64,000 bases of DNA from Diabrotica undecimpunctata (lineage: Eukaryota > Arthropoda > Insecta > Coleoptera > Chrysomelidae): assembly GCF_040954645.1 (NCBI RefSeq), contig NC_092804.1, positions 41,259,753 through 41,323,752 of the forward strand. The letters run 5' to 3'. Position numbers and translations under genes: made by a program. Below are positions 46,918-58,641 of the stretch, in pieces; position 1 is the first letter of the stretch; the number at the start of each line of letters is the position of its first letter. A model generated the notes under the pieces. The model saw only the letters and a list, made by a program, of their open reading frames with translations. It was not told the origin of the DNA and did no database searches.

Positions 46918-48700
46918 CTTCTTCTTAGAGTGCCATATCCCTACGGAACGTCGGCGACTACCATGCTTATAATATTTTTATACTGATCTCGGTCTTGCGC
47001 TACGTGTAGCAATTGGTCCGCTGTCAAACCTGTCCACTGCTGCAAATTCTTCAACCAAGAGAGTTTTTTCCGTCCTATCCATTTCTTTCCTTCGATTTTA
47101 CCGTTGAAAATTAGCCGAAGGAACTCATATCTTGGTCCTCTGATTATATGTCCAAGATATTCTAGTTTACGCCTCTTAATAATATTTAATAGAGTTCGTT
47201 GATGTCCCATTCTTCGAAGAACTTCTTCGTTTCTAGTTCTGCTAGTCCATGGAATTTTTAGTATCCTTCGGTACAACCACATCTCAAACGCCTCGATTTT
47301 ATTCATGATATCGGCGTTTAAAGTCCAAGTTTCACTTCCATACAAAAGTACAGACCACACGTAACATCTTGTAAACTTTTCACGGATTTCCAAATTTAAT
47401 GAGTTATTGGATAATAGAGGCTTGACTTTTTGAAATGAGTTTCTTGCCTGTTCAATTCTACATCGAATTTCGAAGGATGGATCTAGATTTTGGGTAATCC
47501 AACATCCAAGGTATTTGAATCTCTGAACTCTCTGCAGCGGTTGTTGGTTTAATATCAGTTGGGTTGCGCCGATATCCACTTTACTGGTCACCATGTATTT
47601 AGTTTTATCGATATTTATCGACAGTCCCCAATTTGTGCATTCCATGTCAACTCTATTGATTAGCTCCTGCAGATCGTCGATGTTTTCAGCTAGAATCACA
47701 GTATCGTCGGCGTACCGTATATTGTTAATTATTTCTCCTCCTATGATAATTCCTTTTTGATCTTTTAAAGCTTCCCTAAATAGATTCTCAGAATACACGT
47801 TAAAGAGGGTGGGAGATAGTATACAGCCTTGTCTTACGCCTCGGTCAATACTGATTGACTTTGATTCTCTGTTGTTGGTATTAATAATAGCTGTTTGGTT
47901 CCAGTAAAGTTTGGCAATAAGTTTGATGTCTTTCTCATCTAGTTGGATGCTCTGCAAGGCGGTAATTAGTCTGGTATGCTGAACGCGATCAAATGCCTTT
48001 TCAAAATCAATGAAGCACATATATACGGGTTTTCTTACCTCCCAACATCGTTGAAGGAGTGTTTGCATAGAAAATAGTGCTTCTCTAGTTCCAAGGCATC
48101 TCCGGAACCCGAACTGCTCTTGACTAATTATTTCTTCGCACTTGTTGTTAATTCGGTTTAGAAGAATATGCAACAGTATTTTAACGGCATGGCTCATTAA
48201 ACTAATGAGTCTACAATCGCTACATTTCTTAACGTTTGGTTTCTTAGGTAGAGGAATAAAGATCGATTTTAGCCAGTCCGATGGAATTTCACTGGTATCA
48301 TATATTTCATTGAAAAGTACAGTGAGTTCTTTTATATTGTCATTTGAGAGTAATTTTAGCCATTCGCTGTATATTTGATCTGGTCCACTGGCTTTGTTGT
48401 TTTTGGCTTGGTGTATGGCTTTTTCCACTTCAGCGTTTAAGATTGATGGTCCTGTATTTGCACTTAAGTTAGGTAGTGATCCTCGATCATCCTTAAATAA
48501 TGCTTTAATGTAGTTTTCCCATTCCTCCATTACTTCGTTTTCTAGGGATAGTGCATGACCTTCATTATTCGTTACTGTTATGGGTGTATTTCTTTTGTGT
48601 ACTGTAACTTCTTTTATTTTCTTATGTGTGTTAAATTCGTCATGTTTTCGTTGCAATTCTTCTAATTCCTCACATTTTGCTCGCATCCATAACTCTTAAA
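46918..48700 (-). mobile_element. 5'-truncated LINE with 13-bp target-site duplication
   Basis: CTAAAAAGTATAT stands at 46905-46917 and again at 48701-48713, exactly bracketing the element. The 3' end on the minus strand is GCACTCTAAGAAGAAG right at the duplication. The 5' truncation falls after the endonuclease domain. Sharp duplication plus an open RT frame indicate recent insertion. Confidence 0.9.
46941..48686 (-). CDS. LINE ORF2 fragment: intact reverse transcriptase, 581 codons
   Basis: This is the only long undisturbed frame in the window. The first Met is not the real start: homologous copies extend upstream into the linker and endonuclease, so translation here would need a cryptic start. 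Domains in order: linker with CEELEELQRKHDEFNTHKKI (residues about 5-25); RT fingers KNNKASGPDQIYSEWL (about 95) and IFIPLPKKPNVKKCSDCRLI (about 145); QFGFRRCLGTREALF; CFIDFEKAFDRV (motif A aspartate intact, about 225); SIDRGVRQGCILSPTLFNVY; NIRYADDTVIL (YADD, plus-strand coordinates 47703-47714). Then the C-terminal region YVWSVLLYGSETWTLN, LYRRILKIPWTSRTRNEEVL and YLGHIIRGPRY. No catalytic residue is missing, but without endonuclease it is a dead-on-arrival copy. Confidence 0.9.
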   Translation of the reverse strand: MRAKCEELEELQRKHDEFNTHKKIKEVTVHKRNTPITVTNNEGHALSLENEVMEEWENYIKALFKDDRGSLPNLSANTGPSILNAEVEKAIHQAKNNKASGPDQIYSEWLKLLSNDNIKELTVLFNEIYDTSEIPSDWLKSIFIPLPKKPNVKKCSDCRLISLMSHAVKILLHILLNRINNKCEEIISQEQFGFRRCLGTREALFSMQTLLQRCWEVRKPVYMCFIDFEKAFDRVQHTRLITALQSIQLDEKDIKLIAKLYWNQTAIINTNNRESKSISIDRGVRQGCILSPTLFNVYSENLFREALKDQKGIIIGGEIINNIRYADDTVILAENIDDLQELINRVDMECTNWGLSINIDKTKYMVTSKVDIGATQLILNQQPLQRVQRFKYLGCWITQNLDPSFEIRCRIEQARNSFQKVKPLLSNNSLNLEIREKFTRCYVWSVLLYGSETWTLNADIMNKIEAFEMWLYRRILKIPWTSRTRNEEVLRRMGHQRTLLNIIKRRKLEYLGHIIRGPRYEFLRLIFNGKIEGKKWIGRKKLSWLKNLQQWTGLTADQLLHVAQDRDQYKNIISMVVADVP

Positions 48701-48713
48701 CTAAAAAGTATAT

Positions 48714-50960
48714 AACCACTTTAATTTAAAAGAACATGAAGTTTAAATTTTGACCAAGGTTAATAAAATGTTTTGAGCCACTAAATATCTGGGTAAAGAC
48801 CCGTTAAAAGTTATAATTTACAATTTAGTTTGCATTATTTAGTCTTATATATTAGGATGTTAAAGTTACCAGTGGATTAGATAACATGGCAACGTACGAC
48901 TCTGGTCCTGAGAACTGGTCCTGAGAAAAAGTGTCTACGAGGAGTTGATGATAGCAACTGAGTGAAATGACAAAATTGACATATTAGGACGGAAGTCCGA
49001 GCAAAACAGTCAGTGTAATAGAATGCAAAATAGATATATGTAAGAAGTTGGATTCTAGAAACTTTATTGTTGAGGGTTGAGATAGGAAATAATATTTTTG
49101 AAAGTGCTATTAATTGAATACAATAAACTTTTGTAATGTAGTGTTCATGTGGTATTTAACTTATAACTTAAGCGTAGAAGCCCCTGTATGTTAAAAACAA
49201 CATTAAGTACCTGGTAAATATAAAAAAGTTTTAAGTAACAAGTTCATGAACATAAATAACTGATTATATGTTACCGGATAAAGTTGGTTAGTTGTTTTTG
49301 TATGTTATCAGCTGTATGAGACGAACAGAAAATTGATGGTTGAAACATGGTTTTGTAATATATTAATCATACATTACTCAGCTTATAACTTAAGAAGAAA
49401 AGGCCCTATCTGTTATAAAGCAACACTAGGTACATGAGAAATATAAAACAGGATAAGTTATACATTTATGAGCTTAAGGTGGGTAGATAAAGTTAATAAA
49501 CTATTGTCTTATGTTGACAGGATATGTAAGAACTGCAAAAGTAGAATGTTTAGAGGTGGCTCTGTTAAATTTAAGTAAAAAAGAAAATGTGTAGTTTTAA
49601 AAAGTTGTGAGAAGAGGAAAGACTACAGGAGGCTGGGGTCCCCAGAGATCCGAAACAAATCCTGAGGGAGCTATATGGATAAGTAAAATAAGATGAGGGA
49701 TGAAAAAGGATGAAAAAGTGATCTTGTTTAAACAGATATGTGGGTGGTTAAAGGTGAAAAAAGGCCTTATTATAACAGTAAGTACTCTGTAGTTATATAG
49801 GTTGATTTTGATGCAAGTAAGATAATACTGTTAATAAATTTTAAATTCAAATAAATTTTTGCAATTATTTTCTATTGGCATAAATATTTAAATAAATTGC
49901 ATACTTCTTATTGCATCAAAAATCATTTCAATTATTTAATATATAAATTTTGCTTATTTTATCTGATGGATTTCGAATTTTTTCGAACTAGTAAATACTA
50001 AAAAGCGTAGATATATAATTTTTTGTTTGTTTACTGTCGGTTTGTTTAATTATTTTACTTACTTACGGGAATTAGTTGTTTACTGTTTCGGGCATAGTGC
50101 AGTAGGTACAAGATGGTTAAAGTGGGCGTTTACATTATGATAATTTTATACAATTTATACATCTTCCCAGTGTTTCCCAGTATCTTATTTTTCTTGGTTT
50201 TTATCGTTTGATGCCAATACATACTCGTATATCGTAACAAACGTATGGGCATCCATTATTCAACATTGCTATAAACTAACTAGAACTCTGGACTAACTAA
50301 AGATGTTTGGTTCGTTAATATTTCTTTCGAATAAATTGTGTGCATGCCTTATAAACGGGATGTATGGTACACACAGTTAAGACGGTTTCGGTGGCAGGAA
50401 ATTAGTGAGCTTAGTGCGAAACTTCAGATAATATGGTACTAACTGGACAAAATTGGAGTTCTACATTTAATTATCCAATAACGAAATATGTTAAAACTAT
50501 TATGAGACTCCGAGGCAAAAATACTAGGTAAGAAATAATAAAACAACATTGTTTAAAATTTATTTTATTGCCAATATTCTTCGTGTAGGTAAATGAATTT
50601 CACTACATAAATCTTTTAAATTTTATTAGCTAACTGACATAAAATTAATTTTTTAAATTAAAATGATATCTTATCTACCATTTTATATTTTTAACATATT
50701 AAACATTTTTATTAGGTCTTTTTAATTAGTTTTTTTTCGGTTACGGCTATTAATTGAAAGTACAAACTACAATCTGCTGCTTTTTACTACTTGTAATCTG
50801 AGAATTTTAAAAAATAACAATAATTTTATTACCACTTTCAGTTATGAAATGAGACAGAGAGAAAAAATAAAACTTACAAAATGCTCCATCTCCTTCTAGA
50901 GATAGTTCTCAATATGGTCCGATCCATGCACTTAACTTAACAGTCATCTTTCTCAACAAA
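48714..50960. other. Intergenic, no gene recognised
   Basis: AT-rich, non-coding. The part next to 48714 is the far side of the LINE target and therefore probably PLE flank. No open frame with a known domain. Confidence 0.3.
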
Positions 50961-51009
50961 CGTTTCAGAACGTTTTCGATCCTATCAGATCATCATCAGA
51001 GAAAAGCGT
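50961..51009 (-). ncRNA. Hammerhead-ribozyme-like motif (minus strand)
   Basis: On the minus strand: CGCTTTTCT, core CTGATGA (50999-50993), T, stem II GATC, loop TGATAG, GATC, GAAA (50977-50974), ACGTT, C at the cleavage position (50968), TGAAACG. Stem I pairs TTTC with GAAA but has a U-U mismatch at the first position, so this copy may be impaired. Confidence 0.55.
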
Positions 51010-51329
51010 CTATGAAGTAACTGTAAATAGCCATATAATGAGGCTAGATGACCCTTAAACTACGTAATTAAAGTAACAGATAATTATAAACAAACCATTG
51101 ATAGTTTATTATTGATATACCTACATATATACAACATAATTTAAGATTTTATCAGAGTTTAACCCTTAGACCTCCCTCACTAGATTAGTTCTAATTAAAA
51201 CAATGGCATTCAGTAACTTCTCTCCACTGCTTTGCTTAGAAATTTGGATTTAGTTTTATACTTACCCTCGCACTTCAAAATTGGACGTGTGTCGTTAGTT
51301 GCATTTAATTTTTGGGGGGTTAAAACGGT
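51010..51329. other. No gene recognised
   Basis: Probably PLE flank upstream of the hammerhead-like motif on the minus strand, then unassigned sequence up to the next LINE. Confidence 0.3.
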
Positions 51330-53757
51330 CAACAATTCCGAGAGCAGATGATGGCTGATCCAAGAGCGTCTGATCCAGAATGTGCGGCTGAAGAAAAGGT
51401 CCTCCAAACGGGGGTTGTGGCGTTAGGAATTAGCAACCTAACACAAAGAAAAACATAAGGGTAAGAAGAACGAAAATCGCAAGATGAAAAAGCCAAATAC
51501 GGAAACATACCCCCGGGTGGAAATCCACACCTGTGATAGTCGGAGCCCCATCGGATACAGGGGGGGTGCAATGTTGAGAACAGTTCGGAAGACCCAGTCT
51601 TATCAAAGCTCAACCAAAAATCAAAACGAAGAAAAGATAAAACATTTATGTGTGCAGCATGGAATATACAAGGATGGAACAAAAAGGCGACGGGAGTGAT
51701 CAAGGAGTTTAGAGAAAGCAACATCGACATACTGGTAACAACAGAAACCAAAACGAAAGGAAATGGAATGGAAACAATAGAAGACTATAGCTGCTGCTGG
51801 AGCGGAGTTAATAAAGAATGTAGAGCAAAGTCAGAAGTGGAAATACTGATCAAAAATAAGTGGAAGAACAGGGTTAGAACATGGTAACCAATTAACGAGA
51901 GAATAATTAAAATGCATATAGACATATACGGTAAAGAGACAGTGATACTCCAGGGTAGGGGTATATGCACCAACAGACGATTCCTCGAGAGTAGAAAAAG
52001 AACGTTTCACGGAACAACTTTAACATCAAATAGAGGTAATGAAGAAGAACGTGGAGATAATTATAACAGGAGACCTTAACGGAGAACCGGAAGGAAAGAA
52101 AACGATAAACTAGTGGGGAGATTTGAAGAGGATGAACAAAACGATAACGGAGAACGTCTCATTGAATTATGCGAACTAAACAACCTAAAGATTACCAACG
52201 GATTCTTCAGACATAAAAATATTCATAAATATACATGGACGCAACAAAACATGAAAACTGAAATCGATAATAGACTACATAATAGTCAAACAAGATACCA
52301 CAATAAAGATCAAAGATGTGCGAGTCAGAAGAGTAGCAGAATGTGGAACGGACCATAAACTACTGACAGCAAAGATGGGCATTAATTGGAAACATAACAA
52401 TATCCCCTCTACAGAACAACCGTTGAACACTATAAGAGAAAAACAATACAATATACATAGAACTACTACAAGAACAATCAATAAGAAAACTATACCAACA
52501 ACGTCTAGACCAAACATTAATAGAATTTAGATACGGCAACATAGACAAAATATACGAGCATATAAAAGCGAGTAAAAACATATAACAAATAAACAGCACT
52601 ATTTTGAAATAAATGAACCAACAAAAAGAATAATTGAAGAAAAAAAAGCAACTATATAGAAAATGGCTGACTACAAACAACGATAAAGTTTATAAATAAT
52701 ATAGAGAAAAAGATAGAGAACTAAAAAAACAAATAACACAACAAAAAAATAAAGAATGGGAAAGAACTTGCTTAAATATTGAAACATACATAAGAGGTAT
52801 AAGAACTTCGGAGTCATGGAAAGTGATGAAACAGATAGGGAAATGGGAACGGTCATAAAAGCAATCAAAAATAAGAAATCACCTAGACCTGGAGGCATTT
52901 CACCTGATCTTATAAAATACGGATCAAAAAAATGACACCGGATGATGCAATGGATATTTCAGAAAGCCATAAATGGAGAACAGCTCCCAAAGCAATGGAC
53001 GGAGGCATATATGACATCTATATTTAAGAAAGGAGATAGAAAACGATGCGAAAACTACAGAGGAATAAGCGTAATATCATCAATAGAAAGATTATATCGA
53101 AAGATACCTACTGCGAAAAAAGATAGAGCAAGCGATAAAAGGCAAAATCGGAGAGGATCAAGCAGGCTTCACGGCAGGAAAATCATCCATAGACCACATT
53201 ATACACACTGGAACAACTGTTGGAAAAGAAAAAAGCAAAAAATAGAGATATACATTTGATATTTGTGGACCTGAAAACGGCATACGACTCTGCATTAAGG
53301 TCAGAACTATGGGCGGCAATGTACAAATTAGAAATACAGACGGAACTCATAGAGGCTACAAAAGCTCTGTATAAAGAAAATAAAGTGTCCATTAAAATGG
53401 GAACAAGAATCATAGGAGACTTCACCACAACTAAAGGGCTCCTGCAGGGTTGTTCCATATTTCCAACCTTATTCAAAATATACTAAGAGAAAGCCTTGAC
53501 TACATGGGAAAGATAATGCGAAGGCATGGGAGTACCGGTACGGAAAGAATACCTATATACGTTAAGCTTTGCAGACGATCAAGTAGTGATTGCATAATAC
53601 CAAGACGACCTCAGCTATATAATGAAGAAACTATAAGAAGAATATACCAAGGCTGGTCTAGATATTAACCTCGAGAAAACAGAGTACCTATCCACAAGTG
53701 AAGAAGACATAGAAGATCTACAGATTGATGACAACGTAACAATCAAAGGAAAGGATA
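51330..53757 (+). pseudogene. LINE with endonuclease and reverse transcriptase, decayed
   Basis: A leader of about 300 bases with short open frames precedes the APE endonuclease at about 51645: AAWNIQGWNKKATGVIKEFR, IDILVTTETKTKGNGME, then in later frames a VYAPTDDSSR-like block, ITGDLNGEPEGKK, NGFFRHKNIHKYTWTQQ and a CGTDHKLL-like block (the SDH motif with S changed). The RT follows: NKKSPRPGGISPDLIKYGS, IFKKGDRKRCENYRGISVIS, a GFTAGKSSIDHI-like block, LIFVDLKTAYDSALRSELWA (motif A), TTKGLLQGC and a SFADDQVV-like box about 53564. Multiple frameshifts and stops. It is cut at 53757, where an opposing LINE begins, so the 3' end is missing. Confidence 0.8.
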
Positions 53758-55613
53758 AATAAATTTTACCTTATCTACCCATGGAATCCTTAACAATCTT
53801 TTAAATGTCCACATTTTAAACGCGTTAAGTCGATTTATTGTATTCCGGTTTAATGTCCATGATTCAGCTCCATAGTAGAGTACACTGTGTACATAGCATA
53901 TAATTAGCCTTATTCTGAGGCCAATGTCAGATCTTTGCTGCATAAAATATTTTTCATTTTCACGAAGTTGACACATGCTTTTTTAATTCTGACTCTTATT
54001 TCTGTAGTATAATCGTTATTTTCTGTGATTATCGTTCCCAAGTAAGTATATGTTTTGACTCTCTCAATCTGCTGCCCGCCTACCGTTAATATTTCGTTTG
54101 TATTTTGTTCTTGCTAATTTTCATGAATTTGGTTTTTTTGATGTTAAGAGAGAGTTCGTATACTCCACTATATCTTAATATTTTGTTCATTATTATTTCC
54201 AAGTCTTCCAAGTTGTCAGCTATTATGACTCGTCGGTATACCTAAGGTTGTTAATTAAACTTCCGTTCACTTTTATGCCGACTGTTTATGCAACCTTGCC
54301 TGACCCCTCTCCTTATCTCCACTTCTTCTGACACCTCTCTTCCAATTTTCACATTTGATTGTTGACTGTAGTAAAAATTTTATATTAATGTTACATCCCT
54401 CACATCCAGATTCTTGTTTTTAAGTACTTCTATAAGTTAGTCATGTTTTACCTTATTGAATGCCTTGTTGTAGTCTATTAAGTATAGATAAAGATCTCGA
54501 TTAACAGCCAAACATCTTTGGGTCAATACGTTAAAAGAAAATATTAAAATTATAGTGGCTCTCTTGTACCCATTCCATTCCGAAATCCAAACTGTGAATC
54601 ACTAATATTTATCTCCAGCTTAGCGTGTATGAATGATTTTTAGCAGGATTTTTATGGTATGAGACATTAGACTGATTGTTCGATAATTACTACATTCTTT
54701 GACATTTACTTTCTTTGGAAGACAAATAAATGTTGATGTTAGCATTTCACGTGAAATGATTCCTGCGGAATAGATTGTGTTCAGTAGTTGGACTAAAAGA
54801 TCTATGTTTTCTTCATTGACCAGTTTTTGCAATTTACTTGGTATTTCATCTGGACCAGCAGCTTTATTATTTTTCATGGACTTTACTGTATGCATAACTT
54901 CTGACTTTGTTATTTCGGGTCTCTCGTCTTTACTCTGATTATCTTCATATGTATTTTCCTGTCTCTGGTCATGGAATAATTCCTCTATATATTCTTTCCG
55001 TCTTCCTAATTTTTGTTTTGTCTCCACCAAAATGTTTCCTTGTTTGTCCATTAGTATGCTTGTGGCTTTTTGTTTTGCTACCTTAGCTAATTCTTTAACT
55101 TTCTTATTGAGATTAAAGTTATCATTTTAGTTTTGTAAGTCTTCTATTTCTTGGCATTTTCCAGCGAAATAAGTCTGTTTAGCTTCTATTATTTTTCTTC
55201 TTATTTGGTTATGCAGTTGTTGATACTGAGTTATGTTGATATTCTTTTGTCTTCTTCTGTCCTCCATCATTTCCAAGATTTCTTCTGTCATCCAATCTCC
55301 TTTCTTGTATCTGATTGTTGTGAGTTCTCTGCGACTTGGTTCGATAATTGCATTTTTAAAGAATTGCCACTGTTGTTCTACATCACCATCAATTGACTCC
55401 GGTGTGGATTTTAGGTTTGCATCAATTTCTTGTTTCAGTTTTTCTTTGACGTCTTTTGATTCTAATTTTTGTATGTTTAGTTTATCACTTTTGTAGCTTT
55501 TTTATATCTTTTTTAAGTGAAGTTGGAATTTTGCTACAAGAGGATTGTGGTCCGACACCACGTCTGCACCTATGTACGCTTTCACCGATTGTATTGCTTT
55601 TCGGTATCTGTGG
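53758..55613 (-). pseudogene. LINE, tail-to-tail with the preceding one, decayed
   Basis: From the 5' side (55613): the end of the endonuclease (SVKAYIGADVVSDHNPLVAK, with the SDHN motif), a linker (WMTEEILEMMEDRRRQKNIN, KCQEIEDLQN), then a 143-codon open stretch with MKNNKAAGPDEIPSKLQKL and FICLPKKVNVKECSNYRTIS (RT fingers), a decayed palm region (YLIDYNKAFNKV, RRGVRQGC) and post-RT LLYYGAESWTLN-like sequence to LLRIPWVDK at about 53760. The frame breaks are many. It belongs to the same broad family as the 46918 and 56580 copies. It stops abruptly at 53757 before the usual GHV block. Confidence 0.8.
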
Positions 55614-55636
55614 TTTATTAAGCCACAGATACCGAA
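55600..55636. repeat. 14-bp perfect hairpin at the 5' junction of a LINE
   Basis: TTCGGTATCTGTGG (55600-55613), loop TTTATTAAG, CCACAGATACCGAA (55623-55636). It sits where the minus-strand LINE coding sequence ends. Confidence 0.85.
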
Positions 55637-56299
55637 AGTTGATTAAAATTAGTCAATTTATCCATTTCATTTCATTATAAATGAGTTGTTATTTTCAAGA
55701 ATGGTTTAGTAGTAATCATTTTATTAATTGCCTGAAAAAAGGTGGTCTAACAACATCAGTTGAAGCTAAAAACCAAAGTAAAACAGGAATAAGCTGTCAA
55801 TAAAATAGAAACAATAAGAAGAATATGAATAAAACAAAATTATTTATTGATAATTTGGATTAAATTTTAGTATGTATTATAAAAACCACTAGGTAATTTT
55901 ATATACCTATAAAATAAATCGATATAGTTTAAAGTTTTTATTATAGTATAAAATCTAAAGTACTATACAATTTTCTTTCTAATTAATGTTTAATAAGTAT
56001 CGTAAAATACATTATCTATAAATTATACGACTTTTGCTTAAATATTTAACTTAATTGAACATTAATTATAAATAAATAATTACAATCATTACATTGTTTC
56101 CCAGATTAATTGCTAAAAAATAATACTCATAAAAATTCATCCAAATCGAATGTCTCCCTGATATTTAGGATATTTATAGATTCTATTAGGATAGAAATTA
56201 GAAAGGGCCAAATTGCCAATGACAAAGTTTTAAGATATTCTAAAAGAAAACAGTATAAACATCCAAAAACAGTACGGACACAAACGTATTTGGTACATA
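55637..56299. other. AT-rich intergenic DNA
   Basis: No gene recognised; the 56110-56313 open frame has no domain and runs into the next transposon. Confidence 0.35.
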
Positions 56300-56579
56300 C
56301 AGTGTGTCCGTAAAGTATGGAATAAATTTGATATTTCCAAAATGAAAAGCCTTTTTAAAAAATCTAAAACACGTCGACTTTTAAATTTAATTTGTAATAA
56401 TCTTTACAATAAAATTTCATTATACAAGGTGATACACATTACAGTGATGACGTCATCGGTTCTTTTTTAAATGTAACACCCTGTATTTTAGGACATTTTT
56501 GGATCGACAAAAATGAGCTGATTTCAAAAAAGTATAACACTGGGGGTCTAACGGATTTAATTTGAAAGATATGCGTTTA
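56300..56579 (+). repeat. Left long terminal inverted repeat (interrupted by LINE)
   Basis: Pairs with about 59930-60211. It ends in the LINE target copy ATGCGTTTA at 56571-56579; matching to the right repeat resumes beyond the LINE at 58621. Confidence 0.85.
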
Positions 56580-58600
56580 TATAATGTCAATCCAAAATTC
56601 GACATCAAGCTATTAAAAGATCAACACACAGAACATAGTGTAAAGCGGTATATACAGAACAATTTGAATACGGATGTAATGGACCAGGAGCTAGAAAAGT
56701 TACATACAGTTTCAAAAGACATACGAGAGAAATTTCTTAAACCACCAAAAATAAAGAAGAAATCGTGGATGACAAATGAGATTCTAGATATGATGGAAGA
56801 GAGGCGAAAGTTCAAAGATCAAGACATGTCATTATACAAAAGAATCGGTAAAAAGATCATAAAGGCTATTAGAATAGATAAGGATACACATCTAAGAAAA
56901 CAGTGTGCGGAAATACAGCAATTGCATCATAAACACGATTCATTTAATATGCACAAAAAAGTTAAAGAAGCCGCAGGCTTATACAAACCTAGAAGAGTTG
57001 GGTGTTTGGCAGATAACCAAGGCAAACCACTGTTAACTGTGGAAAAAAACTAGACACTTGGAAGAATTGTGTAGAAGTAACTTTTGCAGATGAAAGGCAG
57101 AATACCATTGAAGACACTGAGTGCCAAACAGGACCCCCGATTACCATTGAAGAAGTCACGTCAGCTATTAAAAGAACTAAAGATGGTAAAGCGGTAGGGC
57201 CTGACGAGTTTTGTGCAGAATTTCTAAAACTTATGGATGAACAGGGAATAAAATGGATAACAACTGTATTTAACAACATACCTATACGTAACTGGAAAAA
57301 TATCCCAAAGCTGGTTAAAGTCGACCTTCGTGACCATACCAAAAAAAGTAAATGCCAAGACATGCGAAGACTACAGAACAATTAGCCTAATGAGCCGCTT
57401 ACTTAAAACGTTCTTGAAAGTGATACATGGCAGAATATATAAAAAATACGAAGAACAAGTATCATGGACGCAGTTTGGATTCCGCGATTCCTTAGGCACC
57501 CGAAAGGCTCTATTCGCTGTCCAAGTGCTTATGCAAAGATGCAGGGATGTTAACTGTGATGTGTATACTTGTTTTGATTACTAAAGTATGATAAACATCT
57601 TGAAAGAAGTGGGGTTAGATGATAGGGACTTAAGAATCATCTATAATACATCCAATAATAAAGTGGATGACCAATTGACAGAGGCAGTCTCCATAGATAG
57701 AGGAGTGAGGCAAGGATGCATACTGTCCCCGGTGTTATTTAATATATACTCTGAATATATCTTCGAGCAAGCGCTAGGCGAACTACAAGAAGGCGTATTA
57801 GTCAACGGAATACGTCTAAACAACATTAGATATGCCGACGACTCAGTAGTTTTTGCAGATAGTCTGGACGGTTTGCAAAGAATAATGTCGCGTATATCGG
57901 ATATAAGTAAAGAACACGGACTTAATCTTAATACGAAGAAAACAAAGTACATGGTAGTCAGTAAGCGCGAAATATTAAATACACAGCTTTTGGTTAACCA
58001 ACATCCAATTGACAGAGTGGACAGCTACACACACCTTGGTACCAACATTAACAGCCAATGAGATCACTCCAGTGAAATAAAACAACGCATAGAAAAAGCG
58101 AGATCGGCGTTCATAATGATGAAGTCTCTTTTCAGAAGTCACGATTTACCACTTGCTACCAAAATCTCTCTCATTAGATGCTATGTATTTTCTACTTTAT
58201 TATACGGAGTAGAGGCCTGGATACTTTCTGAAGCTTCTTTAAGAAAACTCGAGTCATTCGAGATGTGGTGTTACAGACGTATTTTAAGAATTTCATGGGT
58301 GGATCATGTGACTAATGTTGAGGTTCTACGTAGAATAGGCAAGGAATGCAAGATTATTAACACCATCAAAGAGCGCAAACTAGAATATCTTGGCCATGTT
58401 ATAAGGAATGAACAGAGATACGGATTGTTGCAACTCATTCTTCAGGGCAAGGTATTTGGAAAGAGAGGACCAGGGAGAAGAAGAATATCTTGACTTCAAA
58501 ACTTGAGAAAGCGGTTTAATACATTAACAACCGGACTATTCAGAATAGCAGCAAGCAAAGTTGGAATAGCCATGTTGATCGCCAACATCCGGAACGGATA
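56580..58600 (+). pseudogene. LINE ORF2 (RT) with a deletion in the catalytic core
   Basis: Linker: KKSWMTNEILDMMEERRKFK, AEIQQLHHKHDSFNMHKKV (56562-57053), then a break. RT fingers KDGKAVGPDEFCAEFLKLMD and VTIPKKVNAKTCEDYRTISL; then QFGFRDSLGTRKALF and VYTCFDY followed by a stop at 57582. The motif A region (FIDFxKAFDxV) is deleted down to FDY. Then VSIDRGVRQGCILSPVLFNI, NIRYADDSVVFA (YADD at 57831), LNTKKTKYMVVSKR, a TGA near 58060, and the C-terminal region VFSTLLYGVEAWILSEAS, RKLEYLGHVIRNEQRYGLLQ, a GRRRIS stop at 58491 and a MLIANIRNG end. Several stops; inactive. Confidence 0.85.
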
Positions 58601-58620
58601 GGCATCGTAAGAAGAAGAAG
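56580..58620 (+). mobile_element. LINE inserted in the mariner terminal repeat, 9-bp duplication
   Basis: ATGCGTTTA stands at 56571-56579 and 58621-58629. The 3' end is GCATCGTAAGAAGAAGAAG, nearly the same tail as the 46918-48700 LINE. It is 5' truncated in the linker after the endonuclease. Confidence 0.9.
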
Positions 58621-58641
58621 ATGCGTTTAGAAAATTAATTT

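Noticed and set aside
51329..51751. 140-codon minus-strand open frame
   Set aside because: Antisense to the LINE leader and endonuclease start; no domain of its own.
52275..52898. Hydrophobic minus-strand frames resembling membrane proteins
   Set aside because: Shadows of a Lys/Asn/Ile-rich plus-strand LINE coding region.
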